64,000 nucleotides of DNA from Kineococcus sp. TRM81007 (GCF_022669155.1 NZ_JALBVB010000034.1:55682-119681); one strand, 5' to 3'. Shown: positions 16,328 through 24,206, counted from the first letter of the stretch. Notes: generated from the letters alone by a model not told the origin. Numbers and translations: made by a program.

Positions 16328-16816
16328 GTGACCCTGACGACGACGCCCGCGAGCGCGCCCGCCACGACGACGCCGCCGGTGACGAAGGCCGAGGCCGCCG
16401 CCCTCGTGCGCGCCGCCCGCACGCGCACCGGCCTGGGCTGGGCCGAGATCGCCGACCGACTCGGCGCCCCGCTGGTGTGGACGACCGCGGCGCTGCTGGG
16501 GCAGCACCCGATGACCGCCGAGCAGGCACGGCTCGCCGGCGAGCTGCTCGGTCTGGACGAGTCGGTCGTCACCGCGCTGCAGGACCAGCCGTACCGCGGC
16601 AGCGACCCGGCGCTGGCGTCGGACCCGACGATCTACCGCTTCCACGAGGCGCTGTCCGTGTACGGCCCGGCGCTGAAGGAGCTGATCCACGAGGAGTTCG
16701 GCGACGGCATCATGAGCGCCATCAACTTCAAGGTCGACATCGCCCGCCGGCCGGATCCCGACGGCGACCGCGTCGTCGTCACCTTCGACGGCAAGTTCCT
16801 CGACTACCGCTGGTGA
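16328..16816 (+). CDS. cynS: cyanate hydratase (cyanase)
   Basis: A 162-residue enzyme that converts cyanate plus bicarbonate into ammonia and two CO2. The N-terminal domain is a helix-turn-helix-like bundle. The C-terminal catalytic domain contains Arg104, Glu107 and Ser130 in 'YRFHEALSVYG' and 'GDGIMSAINFKVDI'. These match the E. coli catalytic triad Arg96/Glu99/Ser122 with a constant offset of 8. It forms a decamer in characterised members. It lies 37 bases after the FNT channel with a GGAGGAA Shine-Dalgarno, so the two are likely co-transcribed for cyanate detoxification or nitrogen use. Confidence 0.95.
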   Translation: MTLTTTPASAPATTTPPVTKAEAAALVRAARTRTGLGWAEIADRLGAPLVWTTAALLGQHPMTAEQARLAGELLGLDESVVTALQDQPYRGSDPALASDPTIYRFHEALSVYGPALKELIHEEFGDGIMSAINFKVDIARRPDPDGDRVVVTFDGKFLDYRW

Positions 16817-16852
16817 CCGCCTCCCGCGGAACCCCGCCGCCCCACCACCCCG

Positions 16853-16896
16853 CGGTGATCTTGCACGGGTGAACGTTCAACCGCGCGAGATCACCG
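16853..16896. terminator. 44-base near-perfect palindrome between cynS and marR
   Basis: Two 22-base arms centred at 16874/16875 (outer CGGTGATCT/AGATCACCG, inner GTGAAC/GTTCAA core TGAACGTTCA) match except at three positions, with no loop. It lies between convergent cynS and the MarR gene and overlaps the MarR stop codon. A bidirectional terminator is likeliest. An operator is the alternative. Confidence 0.6.
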
Positions 16897-17400
16897 AGGG
16901 GTGGGGGAGGGAGGGGGGACCGCGTCCGGCGGGAGGGCTCGCGCGGCCAGGCGGGTCAGCTCGCGCAGGTCGCCGGCGTCGACGTGCCCCAGGTGGCGGG
17001 CGATGGAGGCTGCGTGCCGGCCGCCGACCTCCCGCTGCCGCTGGGCGCCGGCGTCGGTGAGGGTGACGACGACGCCGCGCCGGTCGGCCGGGTCGGCCTC
17101 GCGCGCGAGCAGCCCCTGCCGCTGCAGGCGGTCCACCAGCCGGCTCAGCGACGGCTGCGGCAGGTACACCCGCTCGCTGAGCTCGCCCAGCCGGGCCCGG
17201 TGCCCGGCGCACCGCGACAGGGTGTGGAGCACGTCGTACTCGCGCACGCTCAGCCCGCCCCACACGTCGTCGTCGGCGAAGCGGCGCAGCAGGGTGGCCT
17301 GCAGGCGGAAGACCGCCTCCCACGCCTCGACCGCGGTCCGGGTGCGCCCCGGGCCGCGGCCGGCGTCGGCCCGCGCGGGGGCGCCGGCTTCCTCAGGCAC
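16891..17400 (-). CDS. MarR family transcriptional regulator
   Basis: A 169-residue winged-helix regulator from GTG 17400. An alternative GTG at 17439 would overlap the upstream gene by 47 bases. The wHTH core is 'LSVREYDVLHTLSRC', 'LGELSERVYLPQPSLSRLVDRLQRQGLLARE' and the wing 'PADRRGVVVTLTDAGAQ'. The stop of the upstream LLM monooxygenase overlaps its start by a few bases, so the two are an operon. MarR proteins usually repress neighbouring oxidative or efflux genes in response to phenolic ligands or oxidants, so it may control the monooxygenase. Confidence 0.8.
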   Translation of the reverse strand: MPEEAGAPARADAGRGPGRTRTAVEAWEAVFRLQATLLRRFADDDVWGGLSVREYDVLHTLSRCAGHRARLGELSERVYLPQPSLSRLVDRLQRQGLLAREADPADRRGVVVTLTDAGAQRQREVGGRHAASIARHLGHVDAGDLRELTRLAARALPPDAVPPPSPTPR

Positions 17401-18532
17401 CGGCGACCCCGCTGCCCGCCGCAGCGCTCCCGGCGTCACCGGTGGTGTTCTTCGCGGCGTCCCGGGCGGCGACCCGGCTCGCGTGGGTGGGCGGGTCGCT
17501 GGGCACGTGCGCGGGGCGGCGCGCCTCGAGCTCGCGGCGCAGCACCGGCACGACCTGCTCGCCGAGCAGGTCGATCTGCTCCAGCACCGTCTTCAGCGGC
17601 AGGCCGGCGTGGTCGACGAGGAACAGCTGGCGCTGGTAGTCGCCGAAGAACTCCTGGAACGTCAGCGTCTTCTCCACCACCTGCTCCGGCGTGCCGACGG
17701 TCAGCGGGGTCTGCGCGGTGAACTCCTCCAGCGAGGGGCCGTGCCCGTACACGGGGGCGTTGTCGAAGTAGGGGCGGAACTCGCGCACCGCGTCCTGGCT
17801 GTTCCTCGCCATGAACACCTGCCCGCCCAGCCCGACGATCGCCTGCTCCGGGGCGCCGTGGCCGTAGTGGGCGTAGCGCTCGCGGTAGAGGGTGATCAGC
17901 CGGACGTAGTGCTCCTTGGGCCAGAAGATGTTGTTCGCGAAGTAGCCGTCGCCGAAGTACGCGGCGATCTCGGCGACCTCCGGGGTGCGGATGGAGCCGT
18001 GCCAGACGAACGGCGGCACGCCGTCCAGCGGCCGGGGCGTGGAGGTGAAGGACTCCAGCGGGGTGCGGAAGCGCCCCGACCAGGTGACGACGTCCTCGTC
18101 CCACAGCCGGCGCAGCAGCTGGTAGTTCTCCACCGTCAGCTCGACGCTCTTGGTGATGTCCTGACCGAACCAGGGGTAGACGGGGGCGGTGTTGCCGCGG
18201 CCGAGCATCAGGTCGGTGCGCCCGCCCGACAGGTGCTGCAGCATCGCGTAGTCCTCGGCGATCTTCACCGGGTCGTTGGTGGTGATGAGCGTCGTGGACG
18301 TCGACAGGGTGATGCGGCTGGTGCGGCCGGCGACGTAGCCGAGCAGGGTGGTCGGCGAGGACGGCACGAAGGGGCGGTTGTGGTGCTCACCGGTGGCGAA
18401 GACGTCGAGGCCGGCCTGCTCGGCGTGCTCGGCGACGGTCGTCATCGCACGGATGCGCTCGGCCTCGGTCGGGGTCCGGCCCGTGGTGGGGTCGGGCGTG
18501 ACGTCGCCGACGGTGAAGATCCCGAACTGCAT
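17393..18532 (-). CDS. LLM-class flavin-dependent oxidoreductase (CE1758 type)
   Basis: A 379-residue luciferase-fold protein. The N-terminus 'MQFGIFTVGDVTPDPTTGRT' and 'VFATGEHHNRPFVPSSPTTLLG' (about residues 45-66) are characteristic of the actinobacterial CE1758-type FMN-dependent subgroup. Later motifs include 'GRTDLMLGRGNTAPVYPWFG' and 'RPLDGVPPFVWHGSIRTPE'. ATG 18532 is chosen because similarity begins there; the upstream extension is unlike the family. It leads into the MarR gene. Substrate and electron donor are unknown. Confidence 0.88.
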   Translation of the reverse strand: MQFGIFTVGDVTPDPTTGRTPTEAERIRAMTTVAEHAEQAGLDVFATGEHHNRPFVPSSPTTLLGYVAGRTSRITLSTSTTLITTNDPVKIAEDYAMLQHLSGGRTDLMLGRGNTAPVYPWFGQDITKSVELTVENYQLLRRLWDEDVVTWSGRFRTPLESFTSTPRPLDGVPPFVWHGSIRTPEVAEIAAYFGDGYFANNIFWPKEHYVRLITLYRERYAHYGHGAPEQAIVGLGGQVFMARNSQDAVREFRPYFDNAPVYGHGPSLEEFTAQTPLTVGTPEQVVEKTLTFQEFFGDYQRQLFLVDHAGLPLKTVLEQIDLLGEQVVPVLRRELEARRPAHVPSDPPTHASRVAARDAAKNTTGDAGSAAAGSGVAGA

Positions 18533-18674
18533 GGTGACCGCTCCTCGTGTAGTCCATGCATCTGCATGTACCTGCCGCAACGCGGCGGAGCGCCCTCGCG
18601 TTCCCCGACGGCCACGGGTGGGCCAGGGCCCGGCCGCGCACGAGCACCACGGGGGAGGGACGGCGGGCGAGGAG

Positions 18675-18896
18675 TCAGCCGGTGCGGGCGACGCGGATGA
18701 TCTTCCGGCGCAACCACACGCGCCGCGCCCCGCCCAGGTACAGCCGCACCCGCGCCAGCTCCCAGTGGCCGTACTCGGCCTGCTCGGTCAGCAGCTGGCG
18801 CGCCTCGGCGCGCGTGGTCTCCCGGGACAGGGTCAGGACCCGGTACTCGTACTGGTCGCCGGGGCGGCGCCCGGTGGAGGAGGTGTCGGCGGACAT
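18675..18896 (-). CDS. DUF5703 small protein
   Basis: A 73-residue protein (76 from the alternative ATG 18905). 'YEYRVLTLSRETTRAEARQL' followed by 'EYGHWELARVRLYLGGARRV' and 'WLRRKIIRVARTG' match the actinobacterial DUF5703 family almost end to end. No transmembrane segment is seen. The function is unknown. It is a single gene divergent from the acidic protein gene downstream on the other strand. Confidence 0.8.
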   Translation of the reverse strand: MSADTSSTGRRPGDQYEYRVLTLSRETTRAEARQLLTEQAEYGHWELARVRLYLGGARRVWLRRKIIRVARTG

Positions 18897-18944
18897 CGCA
18901 CCCATTGTCCACCCGCGTGCGCGCCGGCGCGTCCCCGCAGCGGC

Positions 18945-18984
18945 GATCCCGCACCGGTGATCCCGCACCGGTGATCCCGCACCG
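18945..18984. repeat. 2.9 tandem copies of a 14-bp unit
   Basis: GATCCCGCACCGGT is repeated at 18945, 18959 and (12 bases) 18973, in the divergent spacer between DUF5703 and the acidic protein gene. Confidence 0.8.
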
Positions 18985-19007
18985 CGTCACGGAGGCGTGC
19001 TCTCCGA

Positions 19008-19013
19008 TACGGT
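19008..19013 (+). promoter_or_regulatory. -10-like TACGGT for leaderless start at 19020
   Basis: TACGGT ends 6 bases before the ATG of the acidic protein gene. Confidence 0.5.
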
Positions 19014-19019
19014 CGGCAC

Positions 19020-19391
19020 ATGACGCCCGATCCGCGCGCCGCCCTCGCGCGTCTCGTCGAATCCCTCGAGAACCACCTGGCCGCCGCGGCGAACCGGCGG
19101 GGGGAGGCCGACCCCGCCGTCGCCGACGCCTACCAGCGCCTCGCCGACGCCTTCGAGGTGTACGAGGAGGCCATCTACGACGCCTACGACGAGGTCACCC
19201 CCTTCGTCCTCTACGACGACGTGGAGGACGAGCGGGAGGACGGCGACGACGACGCCCTCGACGACGACGAGGACGACGCCCTCGGCGACGACGAGGACGA
19301 CGAGGACGACGAGGACGACGAGGACGACGAGGACGACGAGGACGACGAGGACGAGGACGACGCCCGGCCGGGCTCGGCGCCCCGCCGCTGA
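19020..19391 (+). CDS. acidic actinobacterial protein (often labelled primosomal protein)
   Basis: A 123-residue protein. Residues 1-66 form a helical domain ('RAALARLVESLENHLAAAA', 'AVADAYQRLADAFEVYEEAIYDAYDEVTPFVLYDD') conserved in actinobacteria and often labelled 'primosomal protein' without experimental support. Residues about 70-113 are nearly all Asp/Glu, encoded by a GACGACGAG tandem repeat. Such polyacidic tails mimic DNA or bind metal or basic proteins. No homologous enzymatic domain is visible. It probably has its own leaderless promoter. Confidence 0.7.
   Translation: MTPDPRAALARLVESLENHLAAAANRRGEADPAVADAYQRLADAFEVYEEAIYDAYDEVTPFVLYDDVEDEREDGDDDALDDDEDDALGDDEDDEDDEDDEDDEDDEDDEDEDDARPGSAPRR
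19287..19360. repeat. in-frame 9-bp tandem repeat encoding poly-acidic tail
   Basis: About eight copies of GACGACGAG or close variants give the Asp-Asp-Glu tail of the acidic protein. Length changes by slippage would keep the frame. Confidence 0.8.
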
Positions 19392-19491
19392 GCCCGGGGC
19401 GCTGCACCGGCCGGTGTGAGGGTTCGGTGATCGCTCCCAGCGGCTGTCGTGGCGCCCCCGCACGCCGCACGGGCGCCGGCGTGCTCCTCGG

Positions 19492-19497
19492 TAGTGT
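19492..19497 (+). promoter_or_regulatory. -10-like TAGTGT upstream of uppP leader ORF
   Basis: TAGTGT ends 6 bases before GTG 19504, which opens a 31-codon ORF ending at the uppP start. Confidence 0.5.
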
Positions 19498-19503
19498 CCG
19501 ACC

Positions 19504-19599
19504 GTGCTCACAGCCCCTCCCGACCTGACCGCCCCCTGCCCGCCGGAACGGCCCCTCGCACCCGGCACCGGCCGGCGGCCCGCGGGAGCCGCCGCGTGA
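19504..19599 (+). CDS. possible leaderless leader peptide coupled to uppP
   Basis: GTG 19504 opens a 31-residue Pro-rich ORF (starts VLTAPPDL, ends RRPAGAAA). It has the same TANNNT spacing as the leaderless genes around it, and its TGA (19597-19599) overlaps the GTG start of uppP (GTGA). That is the geometry of a translationally coupled upstream ORF. No homologue is recognised. Pro runs could make it sensitive to translation rate. It may still be coincidental. Confidence 0.4.
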   Translation: MLTAPPDLTAPCPPERPLAPGTGRRPAGAAA

Positions 19600-20444
19600 G
19601 CATGGGTCTGGGCGAGGGGGTCCTCCTCGGCCTGGTGCAGGGCCTGACGGAGTTCCTGCCGATCTCCTCCAGCGCCCACCTGGCCATCGCCGGCACCCTC
19701 ATCGGGGCCGACGACCCCGGCGCGGCGTTCACCGCCATCAGCCAGCTGGGCACCGAGGCGGCGGTGGTCCTGTACTTCCGCCGCGACATCGCCCGCATCG
19801 TCAGCCGCTGGGCGCTGTCGCTAGCCGGGCGGGTGCCGCGCTCGGACCCGGACGCGCGCATGGGCTGGCTGGTCATCCTCGGCTCGATCCCCATCGGCGT
19901 GCTGGGCCTGGCCTTCAAGGACCAGATCGAGACGGTGCTGCGCGGCTTCGTCCTGATCGGCACCACCCTGTGGGTGTTCGCGCTGCTGCTGGGTGCCGCG
20001 GACCGCTTCGGCCGCAAGGAACGCACCCTGGACCGCCTCACCTGGAAGCACGGCCTGCTGTTCGGCCTGGCGCAGGCCCTGGCGCTGGTCCCCGGCGTCT
20101 CGCGCTCGGGCGGCACCATCACGATGGGCCTGCTGCTGGGCTACACCCGTGAGGCGGCGGCCCGGTACTCCTTCCTGCTGGCCATCCCCGCCGTGGTGGC
20201 CTCCGGCTTCTTCCAGCTCTACGACGAGCTCAGCGCGGGGGCGAGCGTGTCCTGGGGCCCCACGGCGGTCGCCACCGTCGTCGCGTTCGTCGTCGGCTAC
20301 GCCGTCATCGCCTGGCTGATGCGCTTCATCACCACGCACAGCTACACCGTGTTCGTCGTGTACCGCATCGTGCTGGCCGTGCTCGTGTACGCCCTGGTCG
20401 TCGCCGGTGTCCTGCCCGCCTGGAACGACGCCGCCGTCGGCTGA
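19596..20444 (+). CDS. uppP: undecaprenyl-diphosphate phosphatase
   Basis: A 282-residue integral membrane enzyme that dephosphorylates undecaprenyl diphosphate to recycle the peptidoglycan lipid carrier; it also underlies bacitracin tolerance. It has eight or so helices. The two BacA/UppP signatures are present: '[14 protein letters not shown]' near residues 17-30 (catalytic Glu and Ser) and '[17 protein letters not shown]' near 165-181 (catalytic Arg). GTG 19596 is chosen for GGGAG 8 bases upstream; the alternative is ATG 19602. The start overlaps the stop of a possible leader ORF. Confidence 0.93.
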   Translation: MSMGLGEGVLLGLVQGLTEFLPISSSAHLAIAGTLIGADDPGAAFTAISQLGTEAAVVLYFRRDIARIVSRWALSLAGRVPRSDPDARMGWLVILGSIPIGVLGLAFKDQIETVLRGFVLIGTTLWVFALLLGAADRFGRKERTLDRLTWKHGLLFGLAQALALVPGVSRSGGTITMGLLLGYTREAAARYSFLLAIPAVVASGFFQLYDELSAGASVSWGPTAVATVVAFVVGYAVIAWLMRFITTHSYTVFVVYRIVLAVLVYALVVAGVLPAWNDAAVG

Positions 20445-20523
20445 TCGCCCGCCCGCGCACCGCGCCCGTGCGCCCCGGACCGGGGCGCGCGGGCGCGAGC
20501 CGCACCGGAGGCGGCGCGGGCCC

Positions 20524-21660
20524 CTACAGCCAGCCGGAACGCTTGAACGCCCGGAACATCCCCAGGCAGATCCCCAGCATCAGCAGCAGGCACGCCGGGT
20601 ACCCCCACCACCAGTCCAGCTCCGGCATGTGCTCGAAGTTCATGCCGTAGATCCCCGCGACGAGCGTGGGCACCGCGAACATCGCCGCGACCGCCGAGAT
20701 CTTGCGCATGTCGTCGTTCTGGCGCACCGACACCTGGGCCAGGTGCGCGTTGAGCACGTCCGTGAGCAGGCGGTCGTAACCCTCCACGTGCTCCACCGTG
20801 CGCACCAGGCCGTCGAGCACGTCGCGCAGCTCCAGCAGCGCCTGCTCACCACCGTCCGTGTCGTCGACCCCGTCGATCCCGTCGATCCCACCGAGCCCCT
20901 CGACGCCGTCGAGGCCGGTGTCACCGTCGAGGCCGGTGTCACCGTCACGGCCGGCGTCACCGTCACGGCCGACGTCACGGCCGACGTCACGGCCGACGTC
21001 ACGGCCGACGTCACGGCCGACGTCACCGCCGCCGGCCAGCAGCTGCTTCAGCGGCGTCACCAGCGGCGCCACCGCCCGCCGCACCTCCAGCACCTCCCGC
21101 TTGAGGTTGTAGATGCGCTCGGCGTCGGAGCTGCGCTCGGGGGAGAAGACCTGCTCCTCCATCTGCGCCACGTCGCGCTCCAGCTCCAGGTCGATGGCCT
21201 CGTACTCGTCGACGAGCCGCTCCAGCACCCCGTGCAGCACCGCGTGCGGCCCCCGCCGCAACCGCTCCGGGTCCTCCTGCAGCGCCTCGCGCACCGCCGC
21301 CAGCGACTGCGACCGGCCGCGGCGCACGCTGACCACGAACCGGTCGTCGACGAACAGCATCACCTCGGCCGTCTCCACCGCCGACCGCTCGTCGAAGTAC
21401 GACAGCGCCTTCAGCACCACGAACAGCGTGTCGCCGTAGCGCTCCACCTTGGGGCGCTGGTGGCCCTCGACGGCGTCCTCCACCGCCAGCGGGTGCAGCC
21501 CGAGCGCCTCGGCCACCCGCGCGAACTCGTCCTCGCCCGGGTCCTCCAGCCCCAGCCACAGGAAGCCCTCCAACTGCCGGCGGCAGTGCTGCAGCGCCCC
21601 GGAGAGGTCCTGCACCTCCCCGCGCCGTCCGTCCACGTAGGTCGCCACGTCCACGATCAC
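20524..21660 (-). CDS. corA: CorA family magnesium/cobalt channel with Asp/Gly-rich repeat insert
   Basis: A 378-residue pentameric divalent-cation channel. The N-terminal alpha/beta cytoplasmic domain (1-205) and long stalk helix ('DDMRKISAVAAMFAVPT') precede two C-terminal transmembrane helices. The selectivity motif YGMN is in 'YGMNFEHMPE' between them. Unusually, about 60 residues (roughly 211-272) are inserted in the loop before the stalk helix. They comprise five VGRD units followed by about a dozen Gly-X-Asp-like triplets (GRD, GDA, GDT, GLD, GID) resembling collagen-like repeats. The insert adds many Asp residues to the cytoplasmic side, where family members bind regulatory Mg2+. GTG start. 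Confidence 0.9.
   Translation of the reverse strand: MIVDVATYVDGRRGEVQDLSGALQHCRRQLEGFLWLGLEDPGEDEFARVAEALGLHPLAVEDAVEGHQRPKVERYGDTLFVVLKALSYFDERSAVETAEVMLFVDDRFVVSVRRGRSQSLAAVREALQEDPERLRRGPHAVLHGVLERLVDEYEAIDLELERDVAQMEEQVFSPERSSDAERIYNLKREVLEVRRAVAPLVTPLKQLLAGGGDVGRDVGRDVGRDVGRDVGRDGDAGRDGDTGLDGDTGLDGVEGLGGIDGIDGVDDTDGGEQALLELRDVLDGLVRTVEHVEGYDRLLTDVLNAHLAQVSVRQNDDMRKISAVAAMFAVPTLVAGIYGMNFEHMPELDWWWGYPACLLLMLGICLGMFRAFKRSGWL
20962..21021. repeat. five perfect copies of a 12-bp unit inside corA
   Basis: GTCACGGCCGAC (plus strand) repeats five times and encodes VGRD units of the CorA insert. A second set of 9/18-base repeats (about 20866-20960) encodes the Gly-X-Asp triplets. Confidence 0.9.
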
Positions 21661-21748
21661 GGCGCCATCGTGCCGTCCGCGCCGGGACGGCGCTCGCGGG
21701 GCGGTGCCCGCGCGGGGCGGTGCCCGCGGGTCGCGGGGGAGCAGCGCC

Positions 21749-21754
21749 TACGCT
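21749..21754 (+). promoter_or_regulatory. -10-like TACGCT for leaderless start at 21762
   Basis: TACGCT ends 7 bases before the GTG of the histidine phosphatase gene. Confidence 0.5.
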
Positions 21755-21761
21755 GGCGCCC

Positions 21762-22496
21762 GTGCCGACCCTGCTGCTCGTCCGCCACGGCCGCACCACG
21801 GCCAACACCGCCGGCGTGCTGGCCGGCTGGACGCCCGGGGTCCGCCTGGACGAGCACGGCGAGCAGCAGGCCACCGCCCTCGCGCAGCGCCTGGCGCCGC
21901 TGCCGCTGGCCGCGGTCGTCACCTCCCCGCTGGAGCGCTGCCGGCAGACCGCCGAGCTGCTGCGGGCCGTGCCCGGGCCCGACGGCGAACGGCCCGGCGC
22001 GCTCGTGGAGGAACGCCTGGGCGAGGTGCGCTACGGCGACTGGACCGGCCGGGAGCTGAAGACCCTGGCGAGGGAACCGCTGTGGAAGACGGTGCAGGCG
22101 CACCCCTCCGCGGCCGTCTTCCCCGGCGCCGACGGCGAGGGGCTGGCGCACATGCAGCACCGCGCGGTGGCCGCCGTGCGCGAGCACGACGCCCGCGTCG
22201 CCGCCGAGCACGGCGAGGACGCCGTGTGGATGGCCGTCACCCACGGCGACGTCGTCAAGGCGCTGCTGGCCGACGCCCTGGGCATGCACCTGGACCTCTT
22301 CCAGCGCCTCAGCGCCGACCCCTGCTCCGTCTCCGTCGTGCGCTACGCGCCGCTGCGGCCGTTCGTGCTGCGCACCAACGACTCCGGCGGCGACCTGGCC
22401 GCCCTCGCCCCGCGTCGCAAGGGGCGGCGCCGGGCGGCGGGGGCGCGCGGTGCGGCCTCCTCCGACGCCGTCGTCGGCGGCGCCACCGGCACCTGA
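21762..22496 (+). CDS. histidine phosphatase family protein (MSMEG_4193 type)
   Basis: A 244-residue phosphoglycerate-mutase-fold protein. The phosphohistidine motif 'LLVRHGRTTANT' is at residues 5-16, the second half at 'RLGEVRYGDWTGREL', and the second catalytic His in 'VTHGDVVKALLADAL'. The last ~40 residues are a basic Ala/Arg tail. It is the first of an actinobacterial trio (phosphatase, DUF3090, SCO1664-type) that recurs next to mshC. The substrate is not established. A phosphatase paired with a kinase-like protein suggests a shared phosphorylated metabolite (inference). Confidence 0.88.
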   Translation: MPTLLLVRHGRTTANTAGVLAGWTPGVRLDEHGEQQATALAQRLAPLPLAAVVTSPLERCRQTAELLRAVPGPDGERPGALVEERLGEVRYGDWTGRELKTLAREPLWKTVQAHPSAAVFPGADGEGLAHMQHRAVAAVREHDARVAAEHGEDAVWMAVTHGDVVKALLADALGMHLDLFQRLSADPCSVSVVRYAPLRPFVLRTNDSGGDLAALAPRRKGRRRAAGARGAASSDAVVGGATGT

Positions 22497-22600
22497 GGAC
22501 GTTCCCGCCCCACCCCGGCCCACCACCCGGCCGGGGCCCTCGCCGGCCCGGGTCCCACCGGCCCGGCGGCGCCCCACCGGGCACGTCCCGCGCGCGGCGC

Positions 22601-22606
22601 TAGGGT
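22601..22606 (+). promoter_or_regulatory. -10-like TAGGGT for leaderless start at 22613
   Basis: TAGGGT ends 6 bases before the ATG of the DUF3090 gene. Confidence 0.55.
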
Positions 22607-22612
22607 CGCAGC

Positions 22613-23176
22613 ATGCCCGTCTTCGACTACGACCCGCCCGAGCGGTTCGTCGCCGGCACCGTCGGCGAACCCGGGTCGCGCACCTTCTTCCTGCAGGCGC
22701 GCGCCGGTGGGCGCCTGACGTCGGTGGCGCTGGAGAAGGCCCAGGTGGCCGCCCTGGCCGAGCGCGTCGGTGAGCTGCTCGACGAGATCGTGCGCCGCTC
22801 CGGCGGCCAGGCGCCCGTGCCGGCGCTGCCGCCCTCCGGCACGGAGGACACCGGACCGCTGGAGGTGCCGATCGAGGAGGAGTTCCGGGTCGGCACGATG
22901 AGCCTGGCGTGGGACTCCGACCGTCAGGTCGTCGTCATCGAGTGCTTCGAGGTCGACGACGACGACGTCGAGGCCCTCGAGGACGCCGAGGCGGCGCTGG
23001 CTCCCGACCCGGCCCGCAACCTGCTGCGCGTCTCCCTCGACGGCGCCAGCGCCCGCGCCTTCTCCCAGCGCGCCACCGCCCTGGTCGCGGCCGGCCGGCC
23101 GCCGTGCCCGTTCTGCGCCGGGCCGCTGGACCCGGCCGGCCACGTGTGCCCGCGCGCGAACGGCTACCGGCGCTGA
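22613..23176 (+). CDS. DUF3090 family protein with C-terminal zinc ribbon
   Basis: A 187-residue protein, second of the phosphatase/DUF3090/SCO1664 trio. The N-terminus 'FDYDPPERFVAGTVGEPGSR' and 'TFFLQARAGGRLTSVALEKA' are family hallmarks. An Asp/Glu-rich loop ('EVDDDDVEALEDAE') lies near residue 122. The C-terminus has 'CPFCAGPLDPAGHVCPRANG', a likely zinc ribbon of three Cys and one His. It is mutually co-conserved with the next gene and probably works with it. Molecular function unknown. Confidence 0.88.
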   Translation: MPVFDYDPPERFVAGTVGEPGSRTFFLQARAGGRLTSVALEKAQVAALAERVGELLDEIVRRSGGQAPVPALPPSGTEDTGPLEVPIEEEFRVGTMSLAWDSDRQVVVIECFEVDDDDVEALEDAEAALAPDPARNLLRVSLDGASARAFSQRATALVAAGRPPCPFCAGPLDPAGHVCPRANGYRR

Positions 23177-23193
23177 GCGGCCCCACCCCGGGC

Positions 23194-24165
23194 GTGTTCG
23201 CCGGCGTCCCCGAGGCCGACGCGCTGGTGCACCTGGCCGCCGGCGAGCTGCGGGTCCGCGGCCGCCTCGCCGACGCCTCCAACGCCACCCTGTACTCCGT
23301 GGTCGCCTCCGGCGGCGCGGAGCTGGCGTGCGTGTACAAGCCGGTGGCCGGCGAGCGCCCGCTGTGGGACTTCCCCGACGACACCCTCGCCCGCCGCGAG
23401 GTCGCCTCCTACGCGGTCTCGGCCGCCACCGGCTGGGACGTGGTGCCCCCCACCGTCCTGCGCGACGGCCCCCTGGGCCCGGGCAGCGTGCAGCTGTGGC
23501 TGCAGGCCCCGCCCGAGGAGGCGGCCGGCCCGGCGGAGCTGGAGGAGCTCGTCGAGGTCGACGGGTTCGACGGTGCCGCCGACGACGGGGCCCTGGACGC
23601 CGCGGACGAGGGCGCCGACGACGACCAGGACGCCGACCACGACGACCGCGACGACCGCGACGACCACGTGGTGGTCCTGCCGCAGCCCGGCGCCGGCCTG
23701 GTGGACATCACCACCCCCCGCGAGCTCCCCCCCGGCTGGCTGCCGGTGCTGCACGCGGAGGACTACTCCGGGCGCCCCGTCGTCCTCGCGCACGCCGACG
23801 ACCCGCGCCTGCGCCGCATCGCCGTCCTGGACGCGGTGCTCAACAACGCCGACCGCAAGGGCGGGCACGTGCTGCCCGGCTGGGGCGGCGCCGTGCACGG
23901 CGTGGACCACGGCCTGACCTTCCACGCCGAGCCGAAGCTGCGCACCGTGCTGTGGGGCTGGGGCGGCGAGGCGCTGGACGAGCACGAGCGAGACGTGCTG
24001 GAACGGCTGCGCGGCGACCTCGGCGAGCGGCTCGGGGAGGTCCTCACCGACCTGCTGAGCGTCGAGGAGGCCGTGGCCACCCTCGAACGCGTGGAGCGGC
24101 TGCTGCGCACCGGCCGCCTGCCCCGCCCGCGCGGGCAGCGCACCATCCCCTGGCCGCCGTTCTGA
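23194..24165 (+). CDS. SCO1664 family protein (distant PI3/4-kinase-like fold)
   Basis: A 323-residue protein, third of the trio. 'GRLADASNATLYSVV' (Gly-rich-loop-like), 'CVYKPVAGERPLWDFP' (the Lys-Pro block of this kinase group), 'REVASYAVSAATGWDVVPPT', 'DAVLNNADRKGGHVL' (catalytic-loop-like N-N-x-D-R-K) and 'VHGVDHGLTF' (metal-binding-like) follow the order of phosphatidylinositol-kinase-type enzymes. An Asp-rich insert (about 130-150) is specific to this protein. The start is uncertain: GTG 23194, or GTG 23146 overlapping DUF3090. Located directly before mshC, whose substrate is an inositol pseudodisaccharide. Confidence 0.82.
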   Translation: MFAGVPEADALVHLAAGELRVRGRLADASNATLYSVVASGGAELACVYKPVAGERPLWDFPDDTLARREVASYAVSAATGWDVVPPTVLRDGPLGPGSVQLWLQAPPEEAAGPAELEELVEVDGFDGAADDGALDAADEGADDDQDADHDDRDDRDDHVVVLPQPGAGLVDITTPRELPPGWLPVLHAEDYSGRPVVLAHADDPRLRRIAVLDAVLNNADRKGGHVLPGWGGAVHGVDHGLTFHAEPKLRTVLWGWGGEALDEHERDVLERLRGDLGERLGEVLTDLLSVEEAVATLERVERLLRTGRLPRPRGQRTIPWPPF

Positions 24166-24170
24166 CCCCC

Positions 24171-24206
24171 GCCCGCGCCCCCGCCCGCGCCCCCGCCCGC
24201 GCCCCC
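24171..24206. repeat. three tandem copies of a 12-bp unit before mshC
   Basis: GCCCGCGCCCCC repeats at 24171, 24183 and 24195 in the 86-base gap between the SCO1664 gene and mshC. Confidence 0.8.
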
